From positions 26,771,089 to 26,835,088 of the forward strand of contig CM057837.1 in the NCBI GenBank assembly GCA_030068075.1: a stretch of DNA of 64,000 nt. Reading direction: 5' to 3'. Below the pieces are notes generated by a model. That model was not told the DNA's origin. It saw only the letters and a list, made by a program, of their open reading frames with translations, and did no database searches. The position numbers and the translations under genes are program-made. Origin of the DNA: Paguma larvata (taxonomy: Eukaryota > Chordata > Mammalia > Carnivora > Viverridae). Positions 31,501 to 42,779 of the stretch are shown piece after piece; position 1 is the stretch's first letter, and each line of letters begins with the position of its first letter.

Positions 31501-32064
31501 ACTTACCTGTTAGAAAACAATGATAAATGGTCCGGAGGTATACAAGGGCTGCAGAGTGACCATATAAATTATCATCCCAAATGGGGACGCCTTTTAGGGA
31601 GTAAAATGGAGTGATATTAATAGTTACACTGTGTCGTTCCCAGAAAAATGAGGGATATGGTATCCACAACATAAGGTACAGCTTTAGTCTTTGTTCGCGA
31701 TTCTTTTTCTTACAGCCAAAGCTGGGGTCGTGAGGTGACAAAGGTCATGAGCTTGGCCCTTCGCCTTGCCCCCCAAATTCCACCGCCTCCACCATCATGT
31801 GGGTGAATGCATCCCAGTGGCCCTTCTGGTCCAGTGATGAAATGTTAACACAGGCCTGGAGCTTCCGAGAGAAATCTAGGGTAAGTACCGAGATTGTAGG
31901 GTCATCGCGGCATGTGGATATATTCATGGGAAAACCTCACTTTGGAAGTCATGGACAGGAGAGAGAGAGCCACGGAAGGGGCAGAAGAAAGAGTCTAGAG
32001 AAAGGGGGAGAACAAGTTTCATGGAAAATGAGAGAGGCGTTGACAGATGTTCACTGGACCTGGT
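31501..32064. other. Non-repeat sequence, no gene seen
   Basis: It contains a good 5' splice-site-like GG|GTAAGTA at 31879-31886 but no acceptor and open frame pair that would make an exon credible. Confidence 0.4.
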
Positions 32065-32440
32065 GAGAGGAAGGTGTGGCTGCCAGCATCCAAGATGGCC
32101 TCCAATGGTCCTGCCCCCAGGTATTCAAGTCCTGTGTGGTTTCTCTCACATCAACAGGAACAAGCTGTGTAACTAGTAAGGTATTGCCGAAATAATAGAG
32201 TGTGACTTTTGAAACTAAGTCGCAGAAGACATGGTGACTTCCATCATGCTCTCCCTTTGCTCACTCACTCTGCGGGAAGATAGCAGCCATGTCATAAACA
32301 GTCCTGTGGAGGGGTCCTTGTGGTGAGGAACTGAGGCCTCCTGCCAAGGACGTGTGAGGGAGCCATCTTGGAAATAACATGGTTCCGAAGAATACATTCC
32401 TTTAAGGCTTCCCACGAGCAATGCCCACTAGCTTCTTTTC
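32065..32440 (+). mobile_element. MaLR-type LTR (MLT1-like)
   Basis: Plus-strand order CCAAGATGGCCTCCAATGG, CAGGTATTCAAGTCCTGTG, ATAGAGTGTGACTTTTGAAAC, GGAAGATAGCAGCCATGTC and GAGGAACTGAGGCCTCCTGCC is that of an ERVL-MaLR LTR interior, related to the antisense copy at 27736-28295. The 3' end is truncated. No coding part. Confidence 0.7.
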
Positions 32441-34568
32441 AGGGGAAATAATGCTAGGAGATGTGACTAAAAATATAACTTCAGACATCGTGTGCAAAAA
32501 TCTACCTTATTACCTTGTAGCCGTACCTCTTGTTTTCCAGGAAAATAGTCTGAGTCTCCTTTTAACTTGAGTCTCCCTTCCCCACTCCCCTCCACCAGCA
32601 TTTTTTCTATAGATAAAGTTTTATGGCACAGACTAATCCACATAAAACGGATCCACAATAATTTTTCTAAGTGGGTCAACTTTTAGCACAGGCCACCTGG
32701 AATTACTGGATGATTTCCAAATGGCATAAACATTTTCGGAAAGACAACTGCAGTGTCATCACACCGTCTGAATCTGTTCCGCTGGAAAAAAAAATGGAGG
32801 CATGGCCCCATGGCCCTGCTGGAGTTTATTGAGATTCACTTCCTTTGAAGAATGCAAACTCGTGTGGCATTTGCAGGGTGACCTGAGTTTTCTCTATTAG
32901 CTTCTCCAGACCCAGACCCTCCCTTTGCCCTGTGTTTCCTTAGCTAAATCACATCCCCTGGTCCACTCTAAGTCATGAATTAGTAAAGAACCAACCCACT
33001 GCCCTATCTGGAGAAGCTTGTTTAATCTTTCATGGCTGTCTCCGGGAAGGATGCCCTTTGGATGGCTATTTCTTTCTTTCTTTTTTTTTCCCCATTCCCC
33101 TCAAGAGCTGACCAAAACAAATGCTGTCTTGTTCCCACCCCCTGCCCCCCCGCCCGTCCCCACTGCAACCCCTCAGGTAATTTTATTTTAATGCTTGGGC
33201 TCACAAAATGAGAAAGAAAGGGAGGAAGAGCCACCTCCAGGGCTGCTGTGTATAGCTGTATAGAGTGCACACTTTCTAAGGCATGCAGCAAAGGAAGTGG
33301 GTAGAGTTGAAATTCAGCCCACACTCCACTTGTCCAAATGTGTGCTCTGGCCTGGAGCCATGTCCACTTAGAGGGGAGGCGGACACAAAGGTCCTGTCTC
33401 AGCTAACACTGGTCCTGCCAACATTGTTTCTCTCCTCCTTCTTCTCTTTGTCTTCCCTCCTCTTCACCTTAGCAAAAAAACCTGTATGAAGTCTCTTGTA
33501 ATTTTTCTCCCCGAGGAAAGGTTAATTCTTGTAACCGTAATTCATTTACAGGAAATTAGACACAGGAGCAGTTGGATGCCTGAGATAATTTGAAAAGCCC
33601 CTTTGAAGCTCTTTTCTTTCAGGTTTGGGAAAGTTCCTTTCCCCATCCTCAATTCCTGATGGGGCCTCACGGCATCGTCCAAGTGAGTTCCCTGTGTTAG
33701 GACTGGTATCTAAGGAGGGGTTGATGGATGCAGGACACCCGTACTGGAATGTCTGGGAGTAACCAGATTGTGAGTCTTCCCAGAGTCTCCTGCTCTTCTC
33801 ATCCTTAGACATTGCCTTTCCAGGGTTTTAATCAAGTTTTTAAATGTTTGGTGTTTGCCCAACATGGTGGATCTTTGTTTCATATTGACACAGAATCACT
33901 GCTTCCGGTTCATCATCGTTAACAGGGCCAGTGGACTGGACTCCACAGACTATTCACTAGAACTTAAGGAAGAAGATTTTTCACCTCCTTTCCTTCTGAA
34001 TTTTGAAGCCAGACCAGGTACAAGTCATGGAAATAACAGTTTCACGTTTTATCCCGGTCCATTTCCATCTCGTGACCTGGCAAGATCCGTGACCTCATTT
34101 AGAAAGGTTGCTGTATTTTATTGTCTTCGTGACACTGTCTTTTCTTCTGTTAAGGGCAGAATTATGTAGAATGGTCTAGAGTCCATTCTTCATTTTAATT
34201 TTCCCAGTGGGTTTGGAGGGGTGAAGTGGGTTGACTCTGACCGTTCTGGGAACACACAGTGCCAGAGGGGAGACGGGCTCTACCTCCTCATCTCTACAGC
34301 ACATCACAGAGCAGAAACACCAACTTGAAACCCCGCGTGATGTTGCTGCATTTCATTTGTCCCAGTAGGTCAGCTCCCCCCGCCCCCAATTCCCCTGCTG
34401 TGACGTGAGCTACTCTGAGCGGGAATCGCCTTCATGAAATGCTTGTCATCTTGCACACCAGTGATGGATTTCTTTAGTCTATAAGCCACTATCTAAGGTC
34501 GTGCTGGCGTCAATACGTTCCTTGTGGGCCAGCCTCACTAGTTCTCCATCGCTTTTCTAAAATGACAG
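32441..34568. other. Long non-repeat stretch, no gene seen
   Basis: No recognisable repeat apart from a pyrimidine tract (33069-33094). Open frames of 68-104 codons (for example 33855-34169) have no domain, signal or splice context I can identify. Parts may be regulatory. Confidence 0.4.
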
Positions 34569-34584
34569 GTGGGAATTATTCTTT

Positions 34585-34644
34585 TTTAAAAATTTATTTA
34601 TTTATTTTTTATTTTAGAGAGAGAGTGCATGAGTAGGGCAGGGG

Positions 34645-34700
<56 letters not shown>

Positions 34701-34822
34701 CTCAAGCAGGCTCCATGCTCAGCAAGGAGCCCAACATGAGGCCCAATCCCATGACCCTGGGATCATGACCTAAGCCAAAATCAAGAGTTGGTCCCTCAAC
34801 TGACAGCCACCCAGGTGCCCCA
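34585..34822 (-). mobile_element. CAN-SINE, older pan-carnivore-like subtype
   Basis: The antisense body reads CTCAAGCAGGCTCCATGCTC then AGCAAGGAGCCC, unlike the felid GTCAGCACAGAGCCC form and closer to the SINEC type shared with dogs. It carries a large (GA)n (about 34645-34698). Target duplication GTGGGAATTATTCTT (34570-34584) against GTGGGGAATTATTCTT (34824-34839). Confidence 0.9.
34645..34698 (+). repeat. (GA)n microsatellite
   Basis: About 54 bp of GA repeats within the SINE. Confidence 0.95.
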
Positions 34823-34853
34823 AGTGGGGAATTATTCTTAAAAGTGCTGAAGG

Positions 34854-34948
34854 ACAGTAACTCTTGACTTGAGCTCAGGTCATGGTCTCATGGTTCATGA
34901 GATCGAGCCCCACATTGGACTCTGTGCTGACAGTGCAGAGCCTGCTTG

Positions 34949-34994
<46 letters not shown>

Positions 34995-35073
34995 CCCCTC
35001 TCTCTCTGCCTGTCCCCTGCTAGCTCTTTCCCTCTCCATAAAATAATAAATAAATAATAAATAAATTTTAATA
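34854..35073 (+). mobile_element. 5'-truncated CAN-SINE, inverted pair partner
   Basis: It starts at AACTCTTGACTTGAGCTCAGG, so the first 35-40 bp (with the A box) are missing. The body is GTGCTGACAGTGCAGAGCC, then (TC)n at 34956-34991 and an (ATAA)-rich tail. Weak target duplication AAAGTGCTGAAGGA (34840-34853) against AAAGTATTCAAGGA (35075-35088). Confidence 0.88.
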
Positions 35074-35088
35074 AAAGTATTCAAGGAT

Positions 35089-35600
35089 ATTTAGAAAACA
35101 CAATATGATTTAGCACTAAAAATATGAGCTATGAAGGCCATGAAAAGACATGGAAGAAAGTTAAACGCATATTACTAAGTGAGAACAGTCAACCTGAGAA
35201 GACTATATACTGTATGGGTCCAGCTCCGTGACATTCTGGAAGAGGCAAAACTATGGAGACGATGAAGAGATCAGCAGTGTCCAGGGGTGGGACAAATAGT
35301 CGGGGCACAGAGGAGTTTTAGGGCAGCGAAAACACTCTGTATGATAGAATGATGGATACATGTCATTGCACGTTTGTCCAAACCCACAGAATGTATGACA
35401 CCAAGAGCAAATCGTAAGATAGACTCTGGATTTGGGTGATTATGATGTATCGATATGGCTTCATCCTTGGTAATAAATGTACCACTCTGGTGAGTGATGT
35501 TGATAATGGGGGCTTGAGTATATGGGAAATCTCTGTACATCCCGCTCAATTTTACTGTCAACCTAAAACTGCTTTCAGAAATAAAATCTTTAAAGAAAAA
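35089..35600 (+). repeat. L1M (L1MC/MD-like) 3' UTR
   Basis: Clear order: AACCTGAGAAGACTATATAC, TGACATTCTGGAAGAGGC, AAAACTATGGAGACGATG, GATACATGTCATTGCACG, ACCACTCTGGTGAGTGATG, AACCTAAAACTGCTTTCAG, AATAAAATCTTT. Truncated at the 5' side. Confidence 0.85.
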
Positions 35601-35604
35601 GTGT

Positions 35605-36125
35605 TCAAGGGACTAAAGCTCGAAGACATGTACGTGATGACTCAGCAGTCCATACCTGAGTATATTACACCAGAAATGAGTGCACATGGCCTCTGAAAAC
35701 AAGTATAAGAATGTTTGCGAAAGCTTTATTCATAACAGCCAAGAGCTGGAAACAACCTAAATGTCCACGGACAACAAGCAATTGTGCTTGAGTTAGAAAT
35801 TCGAATACTACCTAACAGTGAAAAGGAACAAGTTGCATGTACATGCAACAATGTGCCAACATCTTGCAGACATACCGTTAAGCAAAAGAAAACAGATGCC
35901 AAAGACTATGTACGGGATGATTCCAGTCACATAAAGGTCAAAAATAGACTGAACTGATGTACGATGAAAGAAGTCAAGAAGTCAAAATGGTGGTTATTGA
36001 CCAGGAAGGGGTGCAAGGACGCCCACTGGGTGCTGGGAACATTCTTACCTTGACCTGGCTACATGGGTGTACGCATGTGTAAAAACCTATCACTTGAGAT
36101 CTGTGCACAATTAAAAAAATTAACA
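35605..36125 (+). repeat. Second L1M 3' end (ORF2 C-terminus plus UTR)
   Basis: It starts within ORF2 (CATAACAGCCAAGAGCTGG, AACAACCTAAATGTCCACGG) and ends with CATGTGTAAAAACCTATCAC, TGTGCACAATTAAAAAAATT. It is a separate element from the one just upstream, because the UTR of the first precedes ORF2 sequence of the second. Confidence 0.82.
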
Positions 36126-37889
36126 GTAACAACAACAGAACACACAAGGGGATGGGGTTGTTGAGAGTCGGTGCTGGCCCCTGCCAGTAGACCCAAGGTC
36201 TCTGAGGATGCCCCTTGCAGAGCCCTCCTGCTCCATCATTCTGAAGTCACTTCTGACCCAGATGGCAGCCTCGATCCATCAGTAATGGGAATTGGTCATA
36301 CTGCTAGGGATCCAGTATCTGGGGTGCCTGTGGCTCGTTCTTGGTGTCTTCATGCCTAGTGCATCCTCAACATGCTGGTCATGTCATACTTGCTCATGAG
36401 CAGATTTTCAGTGGGCTTGTAACTTTGCCTGGAACCCGGGCCAACTGCTGGGGGCACTGATGCTATGCCTTTCTCTTACCAGCATCTTCTTCCCAGGTGC
36501 TGAACCATACCTTCCACACCTGTAGTCATGAGGTACGGGGTGGACTGGTCTTGGACCACGTCTGTGTGACCTGCCTATGAGAACCCCCGTTACCTGGAGC
36601 TCTTGTTATTGTGTCCACTGTCTGGTTGACTCCAACTGATTACTGACAGGATCTCCTGACACCAATATATTGGACTTCTGGAACTCTGAGAAGCAGCCTG
36701 ATGGGTGGGTCACTTCACCTACCCACTGGCCCCAGCTTCCTCTCACTCCCTACTTGGTCATGTTGACAAGTCCCAAGTCATGCAGCACACTTGCCAACCA
36801 GGAGTGGGATAATTCACTCCCATCAGCTGTTGTGTTTCCATATGCCCCTATCAGACAGAATACTAAAGGAAACCCAGATCCATCTTTAAATACTATAAGA
36901 TCTGGGGTACATCAGACAATGAAACATTGTAACACTTTCTCTTGAGCTCTTTCTTGTGACATTTCTTTGGAGAGGAAAAGCTATTTTGCCGTTGCCCATT
37001 AGCCATTAATGTTTTGAGGCACAGTGGGAAAAGGCGAAAGGAGAAAAGATAAAGGGATAATGTCTGTGAGAGAGTCAACCTGAGAGATTCACCAACACGA
37101 ATGGTTTCAAATGTATTCGTTCTGTTTCTGTAATTTTGTTACTCATGAGGCATAAAGGGAGTGAGAGAGCAAAGTAAACACAGCCACTTAGGAGATGGAT
37201 GGAGCACACAAAGAGAAACTAAGCCACAAAATACAGCAAAAGAGCAGAGCGTTATAGGCAGAAAAATTACATCTGGATTATTCTACTTAACCCGAAGAAA
37301 CATAAATCACACCAAGGGCTCATAGTAGTGGGCATTGGAGTGATAACGAACAGACCGGGCCAGACTGCCCTCTCTTGCTCTCTTGCTCGTAGTCGAATCC
37401 TACGAATCCTCCTGTGTGATCCCGCAGAAGTCCAGGAGCCAGTCATGGTCAGCTTCTCCCGCTCAGCCCCGCCCAGTCCTGTCCAGTCCAGCCCTGTCCA
37501 TTGTGGTCTCACCCCGGCTCTGCTCTCTCTAAGCCATCACATTCTGCCCTTGCTGGTATCTGCTTCTCCCATTGGTTATCTGTGAACACGCCTTTGTCTC
37601 AGCTTCTGTCTCAGATTGCAGGCCTCTTGAAGGTCCTTTTGTGTTTGTACCTGTCTTCAGTGTTCTAGGCTAAAGTCCTTATGTGTGTCAGGTACACCAT
37701 AGATTTGTATACTTGGATATACTCATGTATTTGTTGGTTGATTAATTTCAAATTCTCATGATGAAATTATCTCTGCAGTTGGGACTGTGAGCAGAAGTTC
37801 TGCATGCACAACACTTTTGGAAGTAGATGGTTAATTATTACTGAGCCACCCACTGTTAGGACCCCGTTTGGACAAATGCATCCATTTAT
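36126..37889. other. Non-repeat sequence, no gene seen
   Basis: 36160-36900 reads like a diverged transcript or old LTR interior, but I cannot place it; frames of 62 and 91 codons are not recognisable proteins. 37430-37520 has a CCAGTCC/GCCCTGTCC imperfect tandem. Confidence 0.35.
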
Positions 37890-37905
37890 AGCAACCATTT
37901 CTCTT

Positions 37906-38826
37906 TTTTAATTTAATTTAATTTTATTTTTTAAAAATAATTTATTGTCAAATTGGTTTCCATATAACACCCAATGCTCATTCCAACAAGTGCCCTCCTA
38001 AATGCCCGTTACCCACTCTCCCCCCTCCCACACCCTCCTCACCCCTCGATCTGTTCTTAGTCTTTGAGAGTCTCTTATGTTTTCTCTCCCTCCCTCTCTG
38101 TGTCTTTTTTTCTTTTCCCCTCTTCCCCTCCCCCATGGTTTTCTGCTAAGTCTCTCAAAATCCACCTATGTGTGGAAACATGGTATCTGTCTTTCTCTGA
38201 CTAGCTTATTTCACTTAGCATAATACCCTCCAGTTCCATCCATGTTGTTACACATGGTCAGATTTCATTTTTTCTTATTGCCATGTAGTAGTCCATTGTA
38301 TATATATACCACATCTTCTTTATCTATTCATCAGTTGATGGGCACTTGGTCTCTTTCCATGATTTGGCTATTGTCGAAAGTGCTGCTATGAACATTGGGG
38401 TACACGTGCCCCTATGCATCAGCACTCCTGTGTCTCTTGGGTAGATTCCTAGCAGTGCTATTGCTGGGTCATAAGGTAGTTCTATTTTCATTTTTTTGAG
38501 GAAACTCCGCACTGTTTTCCAGAGCGGCTGCACTAGTTTGCACTCCCGCCAACAGTGTAGAAGGGTGCCTGCTTCTCCACATCCCCGCCAGCATTTATAG
38601 TTTCCTGATTTATTTATTTTAGCCACTCTAACTGGTGGGAGGTGGTATCTCAGTGTGGTTTTGATTTGTGTTTCCTTGATGATGAGTAACATTGAGCTTA
38701 GTTTCATGTGTCTGTTGGCCATCTGGATGTCATCTTTGGAGAAGTGTCTTCACATCTTCCACCCATTTCTTTACTGGATTATCTATTTTTTTGGGTGTAA
38801 GTTCTTTATAGAATTTAGATACTAGT
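37906..38826 (-). mobile_element. 5'-truncated carnivore L1
   Basis: Minus-strand L1, about 920 bp: A-rich 3' end at the left (T-rich on the plus strand), 3' UTR (CCATATAACACCCAATGCTC, TGAGAGTCTCTTATG), then the ORF2 C-terminal region. The minus frame over 38324-38722 retains [24 protein letters not shown] and [16 protein letters not shown], the cysteine-containing C-terminal part of L1 ORF2. Target duplication AGCAACCATTTCTCTT (37890-37905) against AGCAACCGTTTCTCTT (38827-38842), one mismatch. Too short to mobilise itself. Confidence 0.95.
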
Positions 38827-38842
38827 AGCAACCGTTTCTCTT

Positions 38843-39106
38843 AAAATAACTTCAATAGATTGATAAAAACCAATGCAACATATCCAAAGATTTTCAATAG
38901 TAAATATTTTTATCTAGATTTCTCCTATTGAGAATATCCAGAGAGTCACTGAGATTTGACAGGCAATGAATGCCTTGTACCCAGTGAGGATGTTGCAAAA
39001 TCAATGATCTGTGTACTCACCTATGTTTTTCAAATGTCTCAATTTCCTTTGAATAGGAAATAGCAGAAAGGCCTACCTGTGGGTATGCCATATTCTACTT
39101 GGGCTC
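38843..39106. other. Non-repeat sequence
   Basis: Short AT-rich gap between the L1 and the next SINE; nothing recognised. Confidence 0.4.
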
Positions 39107-39116
39107 TAAATTCATG

Positions 39117-39320
39117 GGGCGCCTGGATGGCTCAGTCGGTTGGGCGGCCGACTTCGGCTCAGGTCGTGATCTCACGGTCTGTGGGTTCGAGCCCTGCGTC
39201 GGGCTCTGTGCTGACAGCTCAGAGCCTGGAGCCTGCTTCGGGTTCTGTGTCTCCCTCTCTCTCTGCCCTTCCCTTGCTCACGCTCTGTCTCTATGTCTCT
39301 CAAAAATAAAATAAAAACGT
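39117..39320 (+). mobile_element. Young CAN-SINE (SINEC_Fc type)
   Basis: Very close to the felid consensus, with an intact A-box-like TGGCTCAGTCGG and B-box-like GGTTCGAGCCC, a full body and AAAAATAAAATAAAAACGT tail. Exact 10-bp target duplication TAAATTCATG at 39107-39116 and 39321-39330. The best candidate in the window for a recent insertion. Confidence 0.96.
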
Positions 39321-39330
39321 TAAATTCATG

Positions 39331-39919
39331 ATAAATTAGGAATATCCGACTTTTCTCCTTAGACCTACAAATGTTCACTCTTCAATGAGGATGATTAGCG
39401 TGACCTGGGGAGAAATGATGTCCCGCATTTGTTAAATTCTAGACATGAGCTATACATTGTGTTCATCTCTCATGTATGAGCCAGTGATCATAGAGCCTTT
39501 TTTAGCCTGCATTTCCTCGTATGTGAAGTGAATATAATAGAACTCATGTCAAAGTACTGGTAGGAGGATTAAATTAGTAATATGTGGACTTAGGTTGATG
39601 ACTGACCGTTGGCAAGCCCTACACGTATTGGAGAAATAGACATAAAATAAACTTCATTCTCAGAGCAATGCTTTGTGACAGGTGTTTCCAAAAGCCCTTC
39701 CAGCAAAAATAGTTAAAAACCCGTTAATTCATTTGTTTCATGTCCTTAGATTTACAAACAGAGGATATCATCAAGCAATCTTCTCTAACCCTCGGTGGCA
39801 ATTATTTGTACAGCCTAGCAGTCTCAACTTTATTTGTTTTGAATAAATAAATATAATTATATTCATTCTTCGGGCCCCTAGGAAACATTTTCCCAGCACT
39901 AAGAGGGAAAAGATACACC

Positions 39920-39950
<31 letters not shown>

Positions 39951-40964
39951 TGGTAACTGACTAAGTCAGTTTCACACTGGCAAAGGAGAAGCTTGGCAGA
40001 ACTGGAGAAAGTCTTAAAATATTAATTATGTATTACTGAGTTTCATAAATTTTTTAATTTTCTGAAAGGCGCTAATAACAAGACCCTGTAATGACTCAAG
40101 GGAAACGATGACATATTTGCATTTTATTAGTTAAAATAAGTGCAGTAATAAGTCAGTTTTCCGCTCGTCACTGGAAATGAGCCGTTTAATGCATGTATGT
40201 TTTTCCAACAACTAAACCTTGGTCTTTTGATCACAAAAACTTTGATCATTTTAACTTTTAAAAATATGATGGGAATATATAATCACTCACTTTCTATCAT
40301 TCAGACCAGACTAAAAAATACAAAAAATGCTGAATGTCATGTTATGCTTTTGCATATGGGAAGCAAGAGTCAACATTTACAGGAACAGGTTCAGATATTT
40401 TGAGGCACTAAAGAACTCTTTGTCTTTGCACTGAATGACCTCACAATTATTGTGTTGGGATTTTATATTTTTATCAGCTCACAGATCATTGTGGGGGGGC
40501 TGTTGGGTTTTACTTGTGAGGTACCAGTTACTAAAAATAATTAGAACTGGTTTTTGGGGATTGAGAAAAAGAAAAAGTAGATCCAGCAGGCATTAGAAAG
40601 GTGTGTACCTATCACCATCTACTCGACAACAAGAGCGGGTATTATTAGTGATTAAAAGAAAGGGAGGGAGGGAAAAGAGGGGAGGAGGAGGAGGAAGAAA
40701 GGCAAAGAGCATTCTGGAACTTTTCTTTCCCACCTGAGACTGGTGTGAAAGGAGGCTGAGCCTGGCCAACAGCTGCTCCCACTGCTCTGACTGAGACAAT
40801 GACGTGTTCTGGAAAGTCTGGAGCCAGTCTATACTGCCACAGTATAGACTCAGTTGCGGAGAATACATTCTGGCTATTGGCGGGTGCACAGTGGAGGACC
40901 TTCTCCGGTGACACCATACAGATTAGGAAAATTACACTGCCTTCTCCCTCTCTCTGGAGGAGGG
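39331..40964. other. Non-repeat sequence with candidate conserved part and tracts
   Basis: 39490-39600 may be a diverged MIR. 39924-39951 is a run of 28 T without an attached retroelement. A 7-bp-arm palindrome (AACTGAC-TAA-GTCAGTT) follows at 39955-39971. 40020-40200 is motif-rich and repeat-free (ATTAATTATGTATTAC, GGCGCTAATAACAAG, CATATTTGCATTTTATTAG). 40649-40706 is a polypurine stretch with four G-runs. Confidence 0.4.
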
Positions 40965-40985
40965 TCCAACCTGTTTTAAATATTT

Positions 40986-41172
40986 ATGTACTTATTTTGG
41001 AAGAGCGTAAGCAGGCGAGGGGCAGAGAGTGGAGGACAGGGGATTTGGAGCGAGGTCTGTGCTGATAGGCTGACCTCAGCGAGCCCGATGTGGGGCTCAA
41101 ACCCACGAACTGCAAGATCATGACCTGAGCTGATGTTGGACGCTCAACCGACTGAGCCACCCAGGTGTCCCA
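40986..41172 (-). mobile_element. CAN-SINE, diverged
   Basis: Antisense head ACTGAGCCACCCAGGTGTCCC at the right. The middle is damaged (a deletion around the CAGGCTCC region, replaced by GGACAGGGGATTTGGAGCG). Target duplication CCAACCTGTTTTAAATAT (40966-40983) against CCAACCTATTTTAAATAT (41176-41193). Confidence 0.9.
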
Positions 41173-41193
41173 GAGCCAACCTATTTTAAATAT

Positions 41194-41930
41194 CTCTGAT
41201 ATTTTCACCAAAAAGACTAGGCTTGGCCAGGAAATTCAGATTTTCCCAATCCTTCTAACCTGGTTCCTCGCTAAAGTTATTTATTGCTCAGGTTGAATTT
41301 TAAAAGTTGAAGGCGGTGATGCCCCTGAGCTAGAGAAAACACAAAAACAATACAGAAATGGTAAGGGGCTCTCAATAGTGTAAGAAAGATTCTGGGCAGC
41401 TGACCTTGCTGTGTTCCACTCATGGTGTTGAGTTAGCAAGGCCAACCTGGTAAGACTTGATCGCTGCCCTGTGATGCCTGGCCTTGTGTTTCCTGGGTCA
41501 CTTAATTGTCCTTGACTTTTCCCAGTCCTCAGAACTGATTCTGCCATGCCAGGAGCCCACAGACATTACTGGTGTCCCCCAGAGTGTCTTGCACTACAAG
41601 GAACAATTGCAGGCATGTCTTTAGGAAAAACAGATACAATGAGGTTGATTTTGACGTTTCATTTTTATTGCATTGGTATTGTGATTATTATTATGGTCTG
41701 TCATTTGTATATGATCTAATAACTTCCCAAAGCATTCCCAGAGTGTTAATTTCTTAGCATGGGGAAAGTGCTTGGGGTAGAATCAGCCACAAGTCTTCTC
41801 CTCAACCCAAGGAGAAGGAGGCAGGATATTTTCATAAAGGAAGATTTTGCTAAATCTATTCCAGGCATCTGTTTCTGTGACCATATTTGAGCTTCATGAC
41901 AAAGAGACTTTGCCAGGTATTGGAATCCAA
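41194..41930. other. Non-repeat sequence, no gene seen
   Basis: Nothing recognised; frames of 61-88 codons without features. Confidence 0.4.
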
Positions 41931-41934
41931 TTAA

Positions 41935-42130
41935 CTATTATAATAATGCTAATAGCTAACATGTGCAGAACGTTCATGTGGTAGCAGGCGTTGCTATGAG
42001 CATCAGATGTGCGTTAATTTATTGAGTTCTCCAACGACTCTGAGGTGCTGGTGTTATGTAGTCTCAGAAGAGGGAACAGAGGCCAAGAGCAAGCAAGCAG
42101 GGTCACAGAGCATGCGGTGGGAGAGTCCTG
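41935..42130 (-). repeat. MIR SINE
   Basis: Antisense MIR: ATAATGCTAATAGCTAACATG, GGCGTTGCTATGAGCATC, TTTATTGAGTTCTCCAACG, CAGGGTCACAGAGCATGC. Confidence 0.65.
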
Positions 42131-42374
42131 GGCCAGGCCTCTTGCTGCAAGGTTATACAGCCTCTTTATCATGTCTTTCAGGAGGTGACTTGTGTCTCAA
42201 AATTCAACTAGTCCAAAATAGAGGCAAGAACCCAACTGTATGCGAAAATCACCTGGGGTGAGAGAAGTGGTCCCTAGACTATATACAAAATTTCATGCAC
42301 TTTATTCTATGTCCATAGAATCTTCCTAAGGTGGAAGCTTGTGCTTTGCTTGAGTAGAGGAGGCAAGACATGGT

Positions 42375-42708
42375 GGACATGTAAGTGAAAGAATCCACTC
42401 ACAAAAGACCACATATTGTATGATTTCATTTATAGGAAACATCCAAAATAGATAATCCATGGATACAGGAAGTACATTCGTGGTTGCCAGGGCCTTGGGG
42501 GGAGGGGAGAGCAGGGCAAGTGGGAATGACGGCTGGGAGGTAGGAGTTTCTTTTGGGGTTGATGAAAATACTCTAAAGTCGACCATGGTGATGGGGGCTC
42601 AAATCTGCAAAGATACTAAAAGACATTGAAGGGTACACTTTAAATGGGTGAATTGTATGGTATGTGAATTATATCTTAATAAAGTACTTATTAATAATAA
42701 AAAAACTC
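42375..42708 (+). repeat. L1 3' end (L1MA/MB type)
   Basis: Clear order: AAGACCACATATTGTATG, GGTTGCCAGGGCCTTGG, TTTTGGGGTTGATGAAAAT, GGGTACACTTTAAATGGG, GTATGTGAATTATATCTTAA. The G-rich piece at 42497-42523 has four G-runs, the usual L1 3' UTR quadruplex-prone segment. Confidence 0.9.
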
Positions 42709-42779
42709 ACGAAGTGTTGAGTCTGGCCCCAGCTGTCTCAAGGCAGAGGCAGCTCAAGAAGACTCAGGCACATATGGAT

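Noticed and set aside
31861..31900. Strong 5' splice-site-like GG|GTAAGTA as evidence of an exon
   Set aside because: No matching acceptor plus open frame upstream; a single donor-like motif is common by chance.
34620..35000. Repetitive GA/TC pattern as a CRISPR-like or satellite array
   Set aside because: These are microsatellite expansions inside two SINEs; no spacer-repeat alternation.
36160..36920. Possible processed pseudogene or LTR
   Set aside because: No poly(A), no target duplication, and no recognisable protein in any frame.
38324..38722. L1 ORF2-like protein as a possible active retrotransposon
   Set aside because: Only the C-terminus remains; the element is 5'-truncated to about 920 bp, with no endonuclease or reverse-transcriptase domain.
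39117..39200. tRNA gene suggested by A- and B-box-like motifs
   Set aside because: They belong to the tRNA-derived head of a CAN-SINE; no cloverleaf with intact acceptor stem.
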